Shown one piece after another: positions 1 through 7,372 of a DNA stretch of 18,220 bases. This DNA is from Firmicutes bacterium UBA2296. GTDB taxonomy: Bacteria; Bacillota; UBA994. The notes under the pieces are model-generated. The model had not been told where the DNA came from, ran no database searches, and saw nothing but the letters and a program-made list of their open reading frames with translations. The DNA lies in the NCBI GenBank assembly GCA_002345475.1, contig DDWC01000006.1:1-18220 (forward strand). Reading direction: 5' to 3'. A program made the translations under genes and the position numbers. Every line of letters begins with the position of its first letter. The first letter of the stretch is position 1.

Positions 1-782
1 AGTGGATCAACTACCTGCGCTATCCCTCATGGTTTATTTCTCTGCTAATATGGCCTGTCCTCTTTCCCTTTGCCTATATATTCACCACTCGGGCGCTGGC
101 GGGTCCCGACAACATCGCTCTGGGCACCTTTGCCGAATTGGCTGGGACTATGGATTACGCCGGGTTTATCGCCATAGGCACCACCTTCTGGATGTGGTTC
201 AACATGATGTTGTGGGGTTTTGGCGGAGCCCTCCGCGCAGAGCAGATGCGGGGTACCATGGAATCTAACTATCTTGCTCCTATACCCAAGGTGTTCCTGT
301 TGCTGGGTGGCTTTATTGCGGAAACCGTCATGGGCTTGTTCATGATCTGCATATCGGCGGCAACGCTCTATCTAGTTTATGGCGTACGCTCTCAGGGAAG
401 CTTGTGGCACTTGGGTTTGATCGCGGTACTATCCGTCCCCTCCATATATGGAATAGGCACCATTTTTGCCAGTCTGGTGCTGGTGGCCAAAGAGACTAAT
501 GCCATGATATTCTTCGTCCGTGGCTTGATGACAGTCTTCTGTGGAGTTACTTACCCCATAGGTGTTCTGCCCGGCTGGATGCAGACAATTTCCCGGTCAC
601 TGCCGCTGACGCACTCCATATCAGCCGTCAGGCACATTGTCGCCGGCGGCTCTCTCGGCGGCCTTGTTCCTGAGATGCGTTTTCTGGCCTTATCAGGCAT
701 CCTGCTCCTCGCCACCGGGTACGCCGTGTATCTTGCGGTCAACCGGCGTTTGCTGGACAGCGGCACAGTGGGCCAATATTAG
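1..782 (+). CDS. ABC-2 type transporter permease subunit, 5' end outside window
   Basis: This is an integral membrane subunit of an ABC-2 type (drug, lipid or polysaccharide) exporter. The frame is open from the left window edge (first full codon at base 3) and encodes 259 residues up to a TAG at 780-782. The gene therefore begins outside the window. A TTG at 138 lies inside an already conserved membrane region and is not the start. Several hydrophobic segments alternate with short loops. The stretch around MRGTMESNYLAP resembles the cytoplasmic 'E-x-G-T-L-E-x-L-x-x-x-P' motif of ABC-2 permeases, and a similar motif (MDAGVLESNWLAPVP) occurs in the next gene. The next gene follows after a few bases, so the two are co-translated and probably form a heterodimer. 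The ATPase partner is expected upstream. The transported substrate cannot be read from the sequence. Confidence 0.85.
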   Translation, partial: WINYLRYPSWFISLLIWPVLFPFAYIFTTRALAGPDNIALGTFAELAGTMDYAGFIAIGTTFWMWFNMMLWGFGGALRAEQMRGTMESNYLAPIPKVFLLLGGFIAETVMGLFMICISAATLYLVYGVRSQGSLWHLGLIAVLSVPSIYGIGTIFASLVLVAKETNAMIFFVRGLMTVFCGVTYPIGVLPGWMQTISRSLPLTHSISAVRHIVAGGSLGGLVPEMRFLALSGILLLATGYAVYLAVNRRLLDSGTVGQY

Positions 783-791
783 GAGGTGGAG

Positions 792-1634
792 ATGATGCAA
801 CGGCTTAGTGGATGGCGCCATTACCTTGGAGCGATTTGGGCCATCTTTCGCAAAGATGTACTGGTCTTTCTCAGTTACCCCATGAATGCGGTTATGCGGC
901 TGATCGAGCCAGTGATGTGGATTACTCCGGTGTACTTTCTCTCGCGGGCTTTCGCGGTGGACGGCAGAAACATCGGGCTCGAAGCCTTTTCCGGCACTAC
1001 CGACTACATGGCGTTTCTGATACTGGGCTCCTTCATTTCCAGTTTCGTGAGTGCCGTTTTCTGGGGAATGGGCTATAGCCTCAAGAATGAAATGGACGCC
1101 GGTGTTCTGGAATCCAACTGGCTGGCTCCCGTGCCGGTAATGGTGCAGCTGATTGGTCGCTCTCTGTATAGCCTTTTCATAACAGTTCTCAACGGAGTGT
1201 CCATTGGGCTAATCGTCTGGTTGCTCTTCGGTTTTGAAATTGTCGGTCCCCTTATCCCGGCTCTGCTCATCATGTTGCCGCTGCTCATCGCGCTGTATGG
1301 ATTTGGCTTCGGGCTGGCCGGAGTGGTGCTCGTCACCAACAACGCCAACAATGTCATTGACATAGTCAGCAACAACATAACCGTGCTTTCCGGCAGTCAG
1401 TTCCCCATTACAGTGTTGCCCCGGCCCATTATGGCTATTTCTCTGGCTCTCCCCCTCACCTACGCCTATGACGCCATTCGGGGCATACTGCTTGGCACCA
1501 GCACGTTGATGCCCCTGACACAGGAGGTCTGGCTCCTAATCGGTTTTATGCTGATCAGCTTCAGCCTGGGTTACGCCGTGTTCCGGCGTGTGGAGAGACA
1601 CTGTCGCACCCTTGGCACCCTGTCGCAACACTAG
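792..1634 (+). CDS. ABC-2 type transporter permease subunit
   Basis: This is the second membrane subunit of the same ABC-2 type exporter, about 280 residues with roughly six hydrophobic segments. An AGGAGG at 781-786 overlaps the stop codon of the preceding gene. It places the start at ATG 792 (5-base spacing) or ATG 795 (8-base spacing); the earlier in-frame GTG at 786 lies inside the ribosome binding site and is unlikely. The motif MDAGVLESNWLAP is the cytoplasmic loop signature seen also in the first subunit, so the two are paralogous and likely dimerise. The gene ends with TAG at 1632-1634. A new promoter starts almost at once, and no terminator hairpin is evident between them. The substrate is unknown. 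Confidence 0.88.
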   Translation: MMQRLSGWRHYLGAIWAIFRKDVLVFLSYPMNAVMRLIEPVMWITPVYFLSRAFAVDGRNIGLEAFSGTTDYMAFLILGSFISSFVSAVFWGMGYSLKNEMDAGVLESNWLAPVPVMVQLIGRSLYSLFITVLNGVSIGLIVWLLFGFEIVGPLIPALLIMLPLLIALYGFGFGLAGVVLVTNNANNVIDIVSNNITVLSGSQFPITVLPRPIMAISLALPLTYAYDAIRGILLGTSTLMPLTQEVWLLIGFMLISFSLGYAVFRRVERHCRTLGTLSQH

Positions 1635-1653
1635 TCATTGACATAAATTGCCC

Positions 1654-1682
1654 TTTACCTCGCTTCCGTTTAGCAGTATACT
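1654..1682 (+). promoter_or_regulatory. Sigma-70-type promoter of the small Cys-rich gene
   Basis: TTTACC (1654-1659) and TATACT (1677-1682) are separated by 17 bases and match the -35 and -10 consensus at 4/6 and 5/6 positions. Transcription would start near 1690, leaving a short leader with an AAGGAAA ribosome binding site before the GTG at 1716. A TTGACA at 1638-1643 is a better -35 on its own but is too far from any -10. Confidence 0.55.
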
Positions 1683-1715
1683 CTTTTCGAGTGCACCCTA
1701 TTCAAGGAAAGCGAA

Positions 1716-1955
1716 GTGACGCGAGTGTGTAATTGTGGAGACATTTTGGCTCAGCAAAAGGCACAGCGAGAACTGGCCTCCATGCGCCCCGACAGATACA
1801 AAATCGCCTTAGGCAATGGCGACGGTGTGCATGTGTACGGCGTAGTCTTTGTGGCCGACGACTTCGGCCAGCGAGAAGTTTCTCTCTGTTGCTGCGAATG
1901 CGGAACAAAGTGGAACCTGAAATTCGGACGTGATGTCAAGATAGCCTCGGCGTAG
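1716..1955 (+). CDS. Small Cys-rich protein of unknown function (79 aa)
   Basis: I do not recognise this family. The product has 79 residues and starts at GTG 1716, with AAGGAAA at 1704-1710 as ribosome binding site. Cysteines are clustered near the N-terminus (C5, C7, a CNC motif) and near the C-terminus (C58, C59, C60, C62, a CCCEC motif). These six could form one metal site bringing the two ends together, which is an inference. There is no signal peptide or membrane segment, so it is probably cytosolic. The gene has its own promoter (1654-1682) and a perfect terminator (1961-1988), so it is transcribed as a monocistronic unit, which supports it being real. Overlapping frames on both strands are also open, so the frame choice rests on promoter, ribosome binding site and terminator placement. 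Confidence 0.6.
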   Translation: MTRVCNCGDILAQQKAQRELASMRPDRYKIALGNGDGVHVYGVVFVADDFGQREVSLCCCECGTKWNLKFGRDVKIASA

Positions 1956-1960
1956 CAGTA

Positions 1961-1988
1961 GACCTCCCTGACGGGAGGTCTTTTTTTT
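1961..1988 (+). terminator. Intrinsic terminator after the small Cys-rich gene
   Basis: An 8-bp perfect stem (GACCTCCC at 1961-1968, GGGAGGTC at 1973-1980) with a TGAC loop is followed by eight T residues (1981-1988). It begins 5 bases after the TAG stop. The T tract is only on the plus strand, so it terminates rightward transcription. Confidence 0.93.
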
Positions 1989-1999
1989 GTTTCAGTAGA

Positions 2000-2803
2000 T
2001 CATGGAGCCTGCGGGGCGTCAATTATCCTGAGCAGATACTCTCTTTCTCCCAGGATCCCCTCGGCTGTCCTGAGGGCGGCCATGGCCCTGCGGCAGAACA
2101 GAATGTCTGCCATTGGTATTCCCGAGATTTTCAGATATGTCTGCAGATATGACTCTCTGAAATAGTGGCGAATCATGCGAACCAGAGGTTTCATGGGCAC
2201 CTCCGGAGGGAGAGCCGGCGTGGAGAGGATTAGCCACGTGCGGGCGACATCCGCCGCGGGGTCCCCCCTGGTGCCAGTCATCCAGTCAATGACCATCGGC
2301 CCCTGGGCGGTCATGATCACATTGTCGGGGTGGAAGTCTCCATGACACAGGGCATTGGCCTGAGGTATGGCCGCCAGCCACTGGGGCAGGCTGTTTCTTG
2401 CGGATTCGGGGACATCAGTGTTCTGCAGCGTCCGGGCCCAGGACTCCTGCTGTGAAGGAACGGGCGAGGTGGGATCGACCTGGACCTTATGTATCGCGCT
2501 GTGGAGCTCTGCCAGTATGCGGCCTGCCCCGCGCACACGCAGAGGGTTCTCTATTGCCCAGCGGGTTAGGGTGACTCCCTGCACACGCTCGTAGACAATG
2601 CCTGACCTTCCATTGTGCGTAGCCCTGCCCAGCACTTTGGGCACCGGCAGGCCGCTGTCCGCAGCCAGGCTGGACAGTTCAAACTCCCGCGTCACGGCTT
2701 CAGCCGAAAAGCCAGGGAGAAAGAGTTTGAGCACTTCATTTTCTCCGTACTCGTAGACTTCAGCGGTGCGGCCCCGCCCCAGTCGTACGCCCTTAGTCAC
2801 CAT
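2000..2803 (-). CDS. APH-fold phosphotransferase (small-molecule kinase)
   Basis: A 267-residue protein of the aminoglycoside phosphotransferase/choline kinase fold (APH family), probably a cytosolic ATP-dependent kinase of an unknown small molecule. A Gly-rich loop near residues 8-14 (LGRGRTAEV) and K26 in VLKLF form the nucleotide site. HGDFHPDN (154-161) is the catalytic loop with D156 and N161, and VIDW (171-174) supplies the metal-binding D173. The start is ATG 2803, preceded by a GAGGGGG-type ribosome binding site. A longer open frame runs to 3013, but the extra residues are low-complexity sequence antisense to and overlapping the glycosylase gene. The start overlaps the 3' end of the glycosylase gene by 11 bases, which suggests translational coupling. 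The coupling to DNA repair does not make it an antibiotic resistance gene; its substrate is open. Confidence 0.85.
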   Translation of the reverse strand: MVTKGVRLGRGRTAEVYEYGENEVLKLFLPGFSAEAVTREFELSSLAADSGLPVPKVLGRATHNGRSGIVYERVQGVTLTRWAIENPLRVRGAGRILAELHSAIHKVQVDPTSPVPSQQESWARTLQNTDVPESARNSLPQWLAAIPQANALCHGDFHPDNVIMTAQGPMVIDWMTGTRGDPAADVARTWLILSTPALPPEVPMKPLVRMIRHYFRESYLQTYLKISGIPMADILFCRRAMAALRTAEGILGEREYLLRIIDAPQAP

Positions 2804-3713
2804 GTTGGGCCCCCTCTGGATTGCGGATCCCGTCATATAGCCATAAATAGTAGGTGAACCATGAACGCCAAGGTGACCATGAGGCGCTTCTGGCCCGCAG
2901 CTCGGCTTCGCTAATCCGTTCCGGCAACTTCCACATGCGGGAGGCAGAGCGCAGCAAGCCCAGGTCTCCGGCGGGCAGCAGGTCCTGTCGGCCCAGACCG
3001 AACAGCAAAACACATTCTGCCGTCCATCGTCCTATGCCGCGCAGACCACAGAGTGAGGCTATGGCCTCAGCGTCATCCATGTGCTCAAGGCCTTCCAAAG
3101 AATATTCCCCGGAAGCCACCTGGCGGGCGAAATCTATGATGTATTCTGCCTTGCGTTGGGAATACTGCATGGCGCGAAGCTGGTCATAGTCGAGGGAAGC
3201 AATCGCTTCAGGCTCGGGGTCACCATGGAGGATTGTGCCGTCCACTGCTACGGCTTCACCGCACAATGTCCACAGGCGCCTTCTCAACTCGGCGGCGAAA
3301 GCCAGATTGAGTTGTTGCGAAATGATGGCGTCGATGACCGAGACAAAGGTGTCGGTCTCGCGAATCATCCGGGCCCCTTCCAGCGCGCGTATCACTGGCA
3401 TCATGGCAGGTTCATTTGCGCTACAGTGGGCGTAGAAGTCCTCTAAGTCAGTGTCAAATGAGAAGATATGGTTGAGAATGCGTCTCGCCTCAGCCTCCTC
3501 GGACTCGGAACCGCCGTGGATGGTCACCGCGCACTCCGGGGATTCCTGCGGTGACAACAGCTCTACATAACGCGGACCCTGAGACAAGTTTAGCAACCGC
3601 CCCAGTTTCCCGACTGCCAAGCAGTATGTGCCTTGTCGCGGGGACTGGGCTAGTCTGGTTTGCCAGTAGGCGAAATCCTGTGTTCGTGGTATAGTTAAGA
3701 TGAAATGGTGCAT
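2793..3713 (-). CDS. DNA-3-methyladenine glycosylase II / AlkA-like (HhH-GPD) DNA glycosylase
   Basis: A 306-residue base-excision DNA glycosylase of the helix-hairpin-helix GPD superfamily. The N-terminal ~110 residues fit the AlkA/OGG-type N-domain. ISQQ (131-134) is a conserved helix of the family. CGLRGIGRWTAECVL (222-236) is the HhH motif, and PAGDLGL carries the catalytic Asp D250. Such enzymes remove alkylated or oxidised bases by cleaving the N-glycosidic bond; which lesion this one prefers is not determined. No Cys cluster of an Fe-S cluster is seen at the C-terminus, which argues against the Nth/MutY subfamily. The start is ATG 3713 with AGGAGG (complement of 3721-3726) 7 bases upstream. 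It shares a 52-base divergent spacer with the UPF0178 gene and is followed, with an 11-base overlap, by the APH-fold kinase. Confidence 0.87.
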   Translation of the reverse strand: MHHFILTIPRTQDFAYWQTRLAQSPRQGTYCLAVGKLGRLLNLSQGPRYVELLSPQESPECAVTIHGGSESEEAEARRILNHIFSFDTDLEDFYAHCSANEPAMMPVIRALEGARMIRETDTFVSVIDAIISQQLNLAFAAELRRRLWTLCGEAVAVDGTILHGDPEPEAIASLDYDQLRAMQYSQRKAEYIIDFARQVASGEYSLEGLEHMDDAEAIASLCGLRGIGRWTAECVLLFGLGRQDLLPAGDLGLLRSASRMWKLPERISEAELRARSASWSPWRSWFTYYLWLYDGIRNPEGAQHGD

Positions 3714-3765
3714 AATTATCCTCCTCCAGGTGCAACAGATGCAATAAGAATCCCGGGGTGATTTA

Positions 3766-4233
3766 GTGAAGCTTATTGTTGATGCCGACGCCTGCCCCAG
3801 GGCAGCTCTGGAAATGTGCCGGGTGGCCGCAAAGGAGTATGGCCTGGAGCTCGTGACCGTTTCCAGCTTTAATCATAACATCAGCGGAGATAATCACACT
3901 ACTGTGGGCAACGCCCCCGACGAAGCAGACCTTAAGATCGCCAATCTGGCCTGCCGTGGTGACATTGTGGTTACCCAGGACATGGGCCTGGCGGCACTGG
4001 CGCTGGCCAGAGGCGCGTGTGCGATAAACACGATGGGTCGGGAGTATCTGGACGAGGATATGCCCCTCATGTTGGAACAGAGAGCGGCCGGGGCCAGGTA
4101 CAGGCGCGGGGGAGGGCGTACGCCCGGCCCGCGCAAGCGAAAAGCAATGGACGATAGATCCTTTCAGTCAGGCCTTGCTGCTATGCTGGCCCGGTTGAAG
4201 GCCGAAAAGACAGCCAAGTGGCGTCCCGAGTGA
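3766..4233 (+). CDS. UPF0178 (YaiI/YqxD/DUF188) family protein
   Basis: A 155-residue protein of the conserved UPF0178 family. The N-terminus MKLIVDADACP carries the acidic VDADACP signature, and GDIVVTQDMGLAALAL (near residues 65-80) is the second conserved block with its acidic residue. The fold is of the PIN-like nuclease type, so a metal-dependent nuclease role has been suggested for the family, but its function is not established. The C-terminus has a Gly/Arg-rich stretch (RYRRGGGRTPGPRKRKAMDDRSF) typical of the family. The start is GTG 3766, with GGGGTGA at 3754-3760 as ribosome binding site. It is divergent from the AlkA-like gene and followed by about 220 bases before the importer operon. 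Confidence 0.92.
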   Translation: MKLIVDADACPRAALEMCRVAAKEYGLELVTVSSFNHNISGDNHTTVGNAPDEADLKIANLACRGDIVVTQDMGLAALALARGACAINTMGREYLDEDMPLMLEQRAAGARYRRGGGRTPGPRKRKAMDDRSFQSGLAAMLARLKAEKTAKWRPE

Positions 4234-4384
4234 CACGCGAGTAGCCAATGGCGGGGGTTTGCTGTGCATTTTGATCCGAGTTTCGACAATTTTCATCAAT
4301 GAATGCAGGGATTTGGGTTCTGATGTATAAATCTTTAGTGGATGAATAATCTGAAAGTAAGGAATCGTCTGAGCATTCCCCAAA

Positions 4385-4415
4385 TTGGTTTTAGTGCGAG
4401 ATACTCGCCTAAAAT
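4385..4415 (+). promoter_or_regulatory. Candidate promoter of the peptide importer operon, with dyad in the spacer
   Basis: TTGGTT (4385-4390) and TAAAAT (4410-4415) are spaced by 19 bases, ahead of the binding-protein gene. The spacer contains the dyad GCGAG-ATA-CTCGC (4396-4408). A long spacer with a central dyad is the layout used by MerR-family activators; that link is an inference, and no MerR-like gene is in the window. The rest of 4234-4454 shows no terminator and no recognisable RNA element. Confidence 0.35.
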
Positions 4416-4454
4416 AGAAATCACGTTTTTACAGACTAACAAGGAGGAAAGAGA

Positions 4455-6272
4455 ATGAGAAAACTTACATGTCTGTTGCTGGTCCTGGTAATGGCACTGG
4501 CCGTGGTCGGTTGTGCTCCCAAGACACCCACCGATCCCACGCCGCCACCGCCCGTCGAGACCACTCTGGTAGTGGGTACAGCCGAGATTTCCGGAAACTT
4601 CCTGGCCGGTTTCGGCAACAATGCCTACGACGTAATGGTCCGCAACCTGGTTTTTGGGTATGAGACTTACTCCACCAGCCCTGCCGGTGAGATAGTACTC
4701 AACCCCACAGTTGTCAAAGCCGTCGAGACCGAGACCGATCCAGACGGTAACAAAACCTACACCTTCACTATCCACGAAGACCTCAAGTGGAATGATGGTA
4801 CTCCTGTGACAGCCAAAGACTTTGTTTTCTACACTCTTTGGTATGCCCACCCGGCCTGGGTTGAGGCTGGCGCCACCAGCACCGTCGGCGAAGGTCTGAT
4901 TGGCTATCAGGACTACAAGAAGGGTGACACTGACGTATTCGCCGGTGTGAAGCTCCTCGGCGATTACCAGTATGCACTGACCATCGACGCTTCGCGTCTG
5001 CCTTACTTCTTCGAAACCACCTATGTCTCTGCCATGCCTCAGCCGATGGCCGTATGGGCCCCTGGCGCCACCATTGAGTCGGGTACCGCAGGCGCCAAGA
5101 TTGTTGGCACAGACCTGGTAAAGGCTGCTTCCGATGTAGCGGCGGGCTTCCGCTTTGCTCCTACTGTGACCGCAGGGCCGTACAAGTTTGTTGAGTTCAC
5201 CAACAACGCTGCTACAACCACCATTAACCCACACTTCAAGGGCAACTTTGAAGGCAAGAAACCCCAGATTACCCACGTAATAGTCAGGTCTGTCAACCAG
5301 ACCACAGACGTTGACCAGGTAATCGCCGGCGAACTTGACCTGGTGACCGGTGTTATCGAAGGCGCCAAAATCGAGCGCGCCAAGTCCGATGCCAACACGG
5401 ATGTCAATTTCTACGCCCGTAACGGTTTCGGCGGCGTCTTTCTGCACTGTGACTTCGGCCCGACTGCTAATGCTGACGTGCGCCATGCTATGGCTTACCT
5501 GATGGACCGCGACGAAATCATCGCCAACGTCCTTGAGGGTTACGGTTCCGTAACCAACGGTTACTACGGACTGGCCCAGTGGATGTATGAAGACAACAAA
5601 GAAGCTATTGACGCCTTCCCGCATTTCAGCCGCAATATCACAAAGGCCAACGAACTGCTGGACAAGACCGAGTGGAAGTTCGAGTCCAACGGCACTACGC
5701 CCTTTGACGCTTCCAAGGCCAACGCCGCCGGAACCTACCTGCGCCACAATGCGGCTGGCGAGGTTCTTACAATTAAACATTTTGGCACGGATAACAACCC
5801 CGTCACCGACAACGTCGAAATCCAGTTCAAGGCCAATATGCCTTTAGCCGGAGTGAACTTCACCATCGATATCGGTGATTTCGATGCCCTGCTGGCTCAC
5901 TACTACTATGCTTACGACCTGCCGGCCGGCGAACGCAAGTACCACAGTTTCAACCTGGCTACCAACTTCAGCGTAGCGTTTGATCCTTACTACAGTTTCC
6001 ACAGCGACTGGCTGGGAACATGGATGAATGCTAACCAGGTCAACGATCCTGTAATCGACGACATCACAGTACGCCTGCGCGAACTAGAACCCACCCAGGT
6101 GGCAGAATACTCTGCAATCTGGCTGGAATTCCAGGAGAGGTTCTATGAGCTCCTCCCGATCATCCCGCTGTACTCAAACCAGTACTATGACGTGTTCAAC
6201 AAAAACGTCAAGGGAGTCAACACCACACCGTTCGCAAACTGGTCCGCCATTATCTGCGACATTTCCAAATAG
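4455..6272 (+). CDS. Oligopeptide-type ABC transporter substrate-binding lipoprotein (SBP family 5)
   Basis: A 605-residue extracytoplasmic solute-binding protein of family 5 (OppA/DppA/NikA type), the substrate receptor of the importer. The N-terminus is a lipoprotein signal: basic MRK, a hydrophobic core, and a lipobox ending in VVGC with C22 as the lipidated residue, followed by a Pro/Thr-rich linker. Family hallmarks include DLKWNDGTPVTAKDFVFYTLW (residues near 105-125), GPYKFVEF and DVRHAMAYLMDRDEII. The start ATG 4455 has AAGGAGG (4441-4447) 7 bases upstream. The length is somewhat above the usual 500-550. It is first in the operon and followed by a stem-loop (6313-6340), as is common where the binding protein must be made in excess over the permeases. 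The ligand (peptide, nickel chelate, other) cannot be told from sequence. A nearly full-length antisense frame (4335-5780) is a codon-bias shadow. Confidence 0.92.
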   Translation: MRKLTCLLLVLVMALAVVGCAPKTPTDPTPPPPVETTLVVGTAEISGNFLAGFGNNAYDVMVRNLVFGYETYSTSPAGEIVLNPTVVKAVETETDPDGNKTYTFTIHEDLKWNDGTPVTAKDFVFYTLWYAHPAWVEAGATSTVGEGLIGYQDYKKGDTDVFAGVKLLGDYQYALTIDASRLPYFFETTYVSAMPQPMAVWAPGATIESGTAGAKIVGTDLVKAASDVAAGFRFAPTVTAGPYKFVEFTNNAATTTINPHFKGNFEGKKPQITHVIVRSVNQTTDVDQVIAGELDLVTGVIEGAKIERAKSDANTDVNFYARNGFGGVFLHCDFGPTANADVRHAMAYLMDRDEIIANVLEGYGSVTNGYYGLAQWMYEDNKEAIDAFPHFSRNITKANELLDKTEWKFESNGTTPFDASKANAAGTYLRHNAAGEVLTIKHFGTDNNPVTDNVEIQFKANMPLAGVNFTIDIGDFDALLAHYYYAYDLPAGERKYHSFNLATNFSVAFDPYYSFHSDWLGTWMNANQVNDPVIDDITVRLRELEPTQVAEYSAIWLEFQERFYELLPIIPLYSNQYYDVFNKNVKGVNTTPFANWSAIICDISK

Positions 6273-6312
6273 CGGCCGCAGAGCGCACGACAAGGCATTG
6301 AGCTGTCGGCAA

Positions 6313-6340
6313 AAAGGGGATGGCGCTTGCTGTCCCCTTT
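6313..6340 (+). promoter_or_regulatory. Intercistronic stem-loop between the binding protein and permease genes
   Basis: An 8-bp perfect stem (AAAGGGGA at 6313-6320, TCCCCTTT at 6333-6340) with a 12-base loop lies in the 116-base gap. It is followed by CCTTAATCG rather than a T tract, so it is a weak terminator at most. By analogy with other binding-protein operons it could protect the upstream mRNA from 3' exonucleases or partially attenuate transcription. Confidence 0.6.
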
Positions 6341-6388
6341 CCTTAATCGATCAGCTTAGATCAAGGCCGAAAGAAGGAGGCACATAAA

Positions 6389-7360
6389 GTGCTGAGATAC
6401 ATCATCAAGAGGCTCTTATCGCTGATACCGGTGATAATAATCATATCGATGCTTCTCTTTGCCTTGCTGAAGCTGATGCCGGGAGACCCAGTTCGCCTGA
6501 TGCTGGGACCCGGACTGCGAGCCGAGGAGTATCGCGCTGCAGAAATCGTTATGCGGGCCAAACTTGGCCTGGACCGCTCCTATCCAGAGCAGTACTTCCT
6601 CTGGATTCGCAACACTGCCCAGGGAGAGTTAGGCTGGTCTACGCTCTATAACCGGCCCGTTATTGAAGCCATTCGAGAGCCCATGAAGAACACCATTATG
6701 CTCAACGTAGTGGTCATTATATTGCAACTTTCTATTACCTTGCCTATAGGCATCATGAGTGCCGTAAAGCGCGGCTCGCGTTTTGATAGCTTCTGGCAGG
6801 TTTTTTCGTTGATAACATACTCGATGCCATCGTTCTTTGTGGCGTTGAGTCTTATTTATATCGTCGCTTTCCGCTTCCGCCTGCTGCCACCGGGTGGCAT
6901 GCCCCTGAGCACCATCGGCACCGGCGCGGCTTATTACGTTTCCCTGATGCGCTACATGGCTCTTCCGGCCATCACCCTGATTATCATAAGTCTGGCGGGA
7001 ACAATTCGCTACGTGCGAAACGCTATGATCGACGCCCTCAGTCAGGATTACATACGCACAGCACGTTCCAAAGGGCTGCGTGAAAAAGTCGTCATTTACT
7101 CCCATGCCTTCCGCAATGCCCTCATCCCCATTTCCACCATCGTGGTTTTTTCGATTTTCTCGCTCTTCAGCGGCTCAGCCATCACGGAGACAGTGTTTTC
7201 ATGGAACGGAATTGGACGCGTCTTGGTTAGAGCGCTCAACAACCGCGACTTCATGCTGGTCAGCGCCATGAACCTGTTCTTTGCCACCCTGGGGATTACT
7301 GCTCAGCTGGTTGCCGACATCACGTACGGGCTGGTCGATCCCCGTATCAAACTGGAATAG
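6389..7360 (+). CDS. oppB: Peptide ABC transporter permease, OppB/DppB type
   Basis: A 323-residue inner-membrane permease forming half of the translocation pore. It has the typical N-terminal helix (MLRYIIKRLLSLIPVIIIIS), a periplasmic-type loop with MPGDPVRLMLGPG and LGLDRSYPEQYFLWI, and five further membrane segments. The cytoplasmic EAA loop, DALSQDYIRTARSKGLREKV (residues 215-234), is where the ATPases dock. The C-terminal TETVFSWNGIGRVLVRAL and VDPRIKLE are family signatures. The start is GTG 6389 with AAGGAGG (6374-6380) 8 bases upstream. Length and motifs are normal, in contrast to its partner permease. It ends with TAG, 12 bases before the next gene. Confidence 0.94.
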   Translation: MLRYIIKRLLSLIPVIIIISMLLFALLKLMPGDPVRLMLGPGLRAEEYRAAEIVMRAKLGLDRSYPEQYFLWIRNTAQGELGWSTLYNRPVIEAIREPMKNTIMLNVVVIILQLSITLPIGIMSAVKRGSRFDSFWQVFSLITYSMPSFFVALSLIYIVAFRFRLLPPGGMPLSTIGTGAAYYVSLMRYMALPAITLIIISLAGTIRYVRNAMIDALSQDYIRTARSKGLREKVVIYSHAFRNALIPISTIVVFSIFSLFSGSAITETVFSWNGIGRVLVRALNNRDFMLVSAMNLFFATLGITAQLVADITYGLVDPRIKLE

Positions 7361-7372
7361 GGGGCGGTGTAA

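Noticed and set aside
1638..1643. TTGACA as -35 box of the small Cys-rich gene
   Set aside because: The nearest good -10 (1677-1682) is 33 bases away; TTTACC at 1654-1659 has the correct 17-base spacing.
2804..3013. N-terminal extension of the APH-fold kinase
   Set aside because: It would overlap the glycosylase gene by over 200 bases, is Cys/Pro-rich and unlike the family; a ribosome binding site fits ATG 2803.
4335..5780. 481-codon open frame on the minus strand opposite the binding-protein gene
   Set aside because: The plus-strand gene has a lipobox, ribosome binding site and clear family motifs. The antisense frame has no ribosome binding site or recognisable domain and is explained by codon bias.
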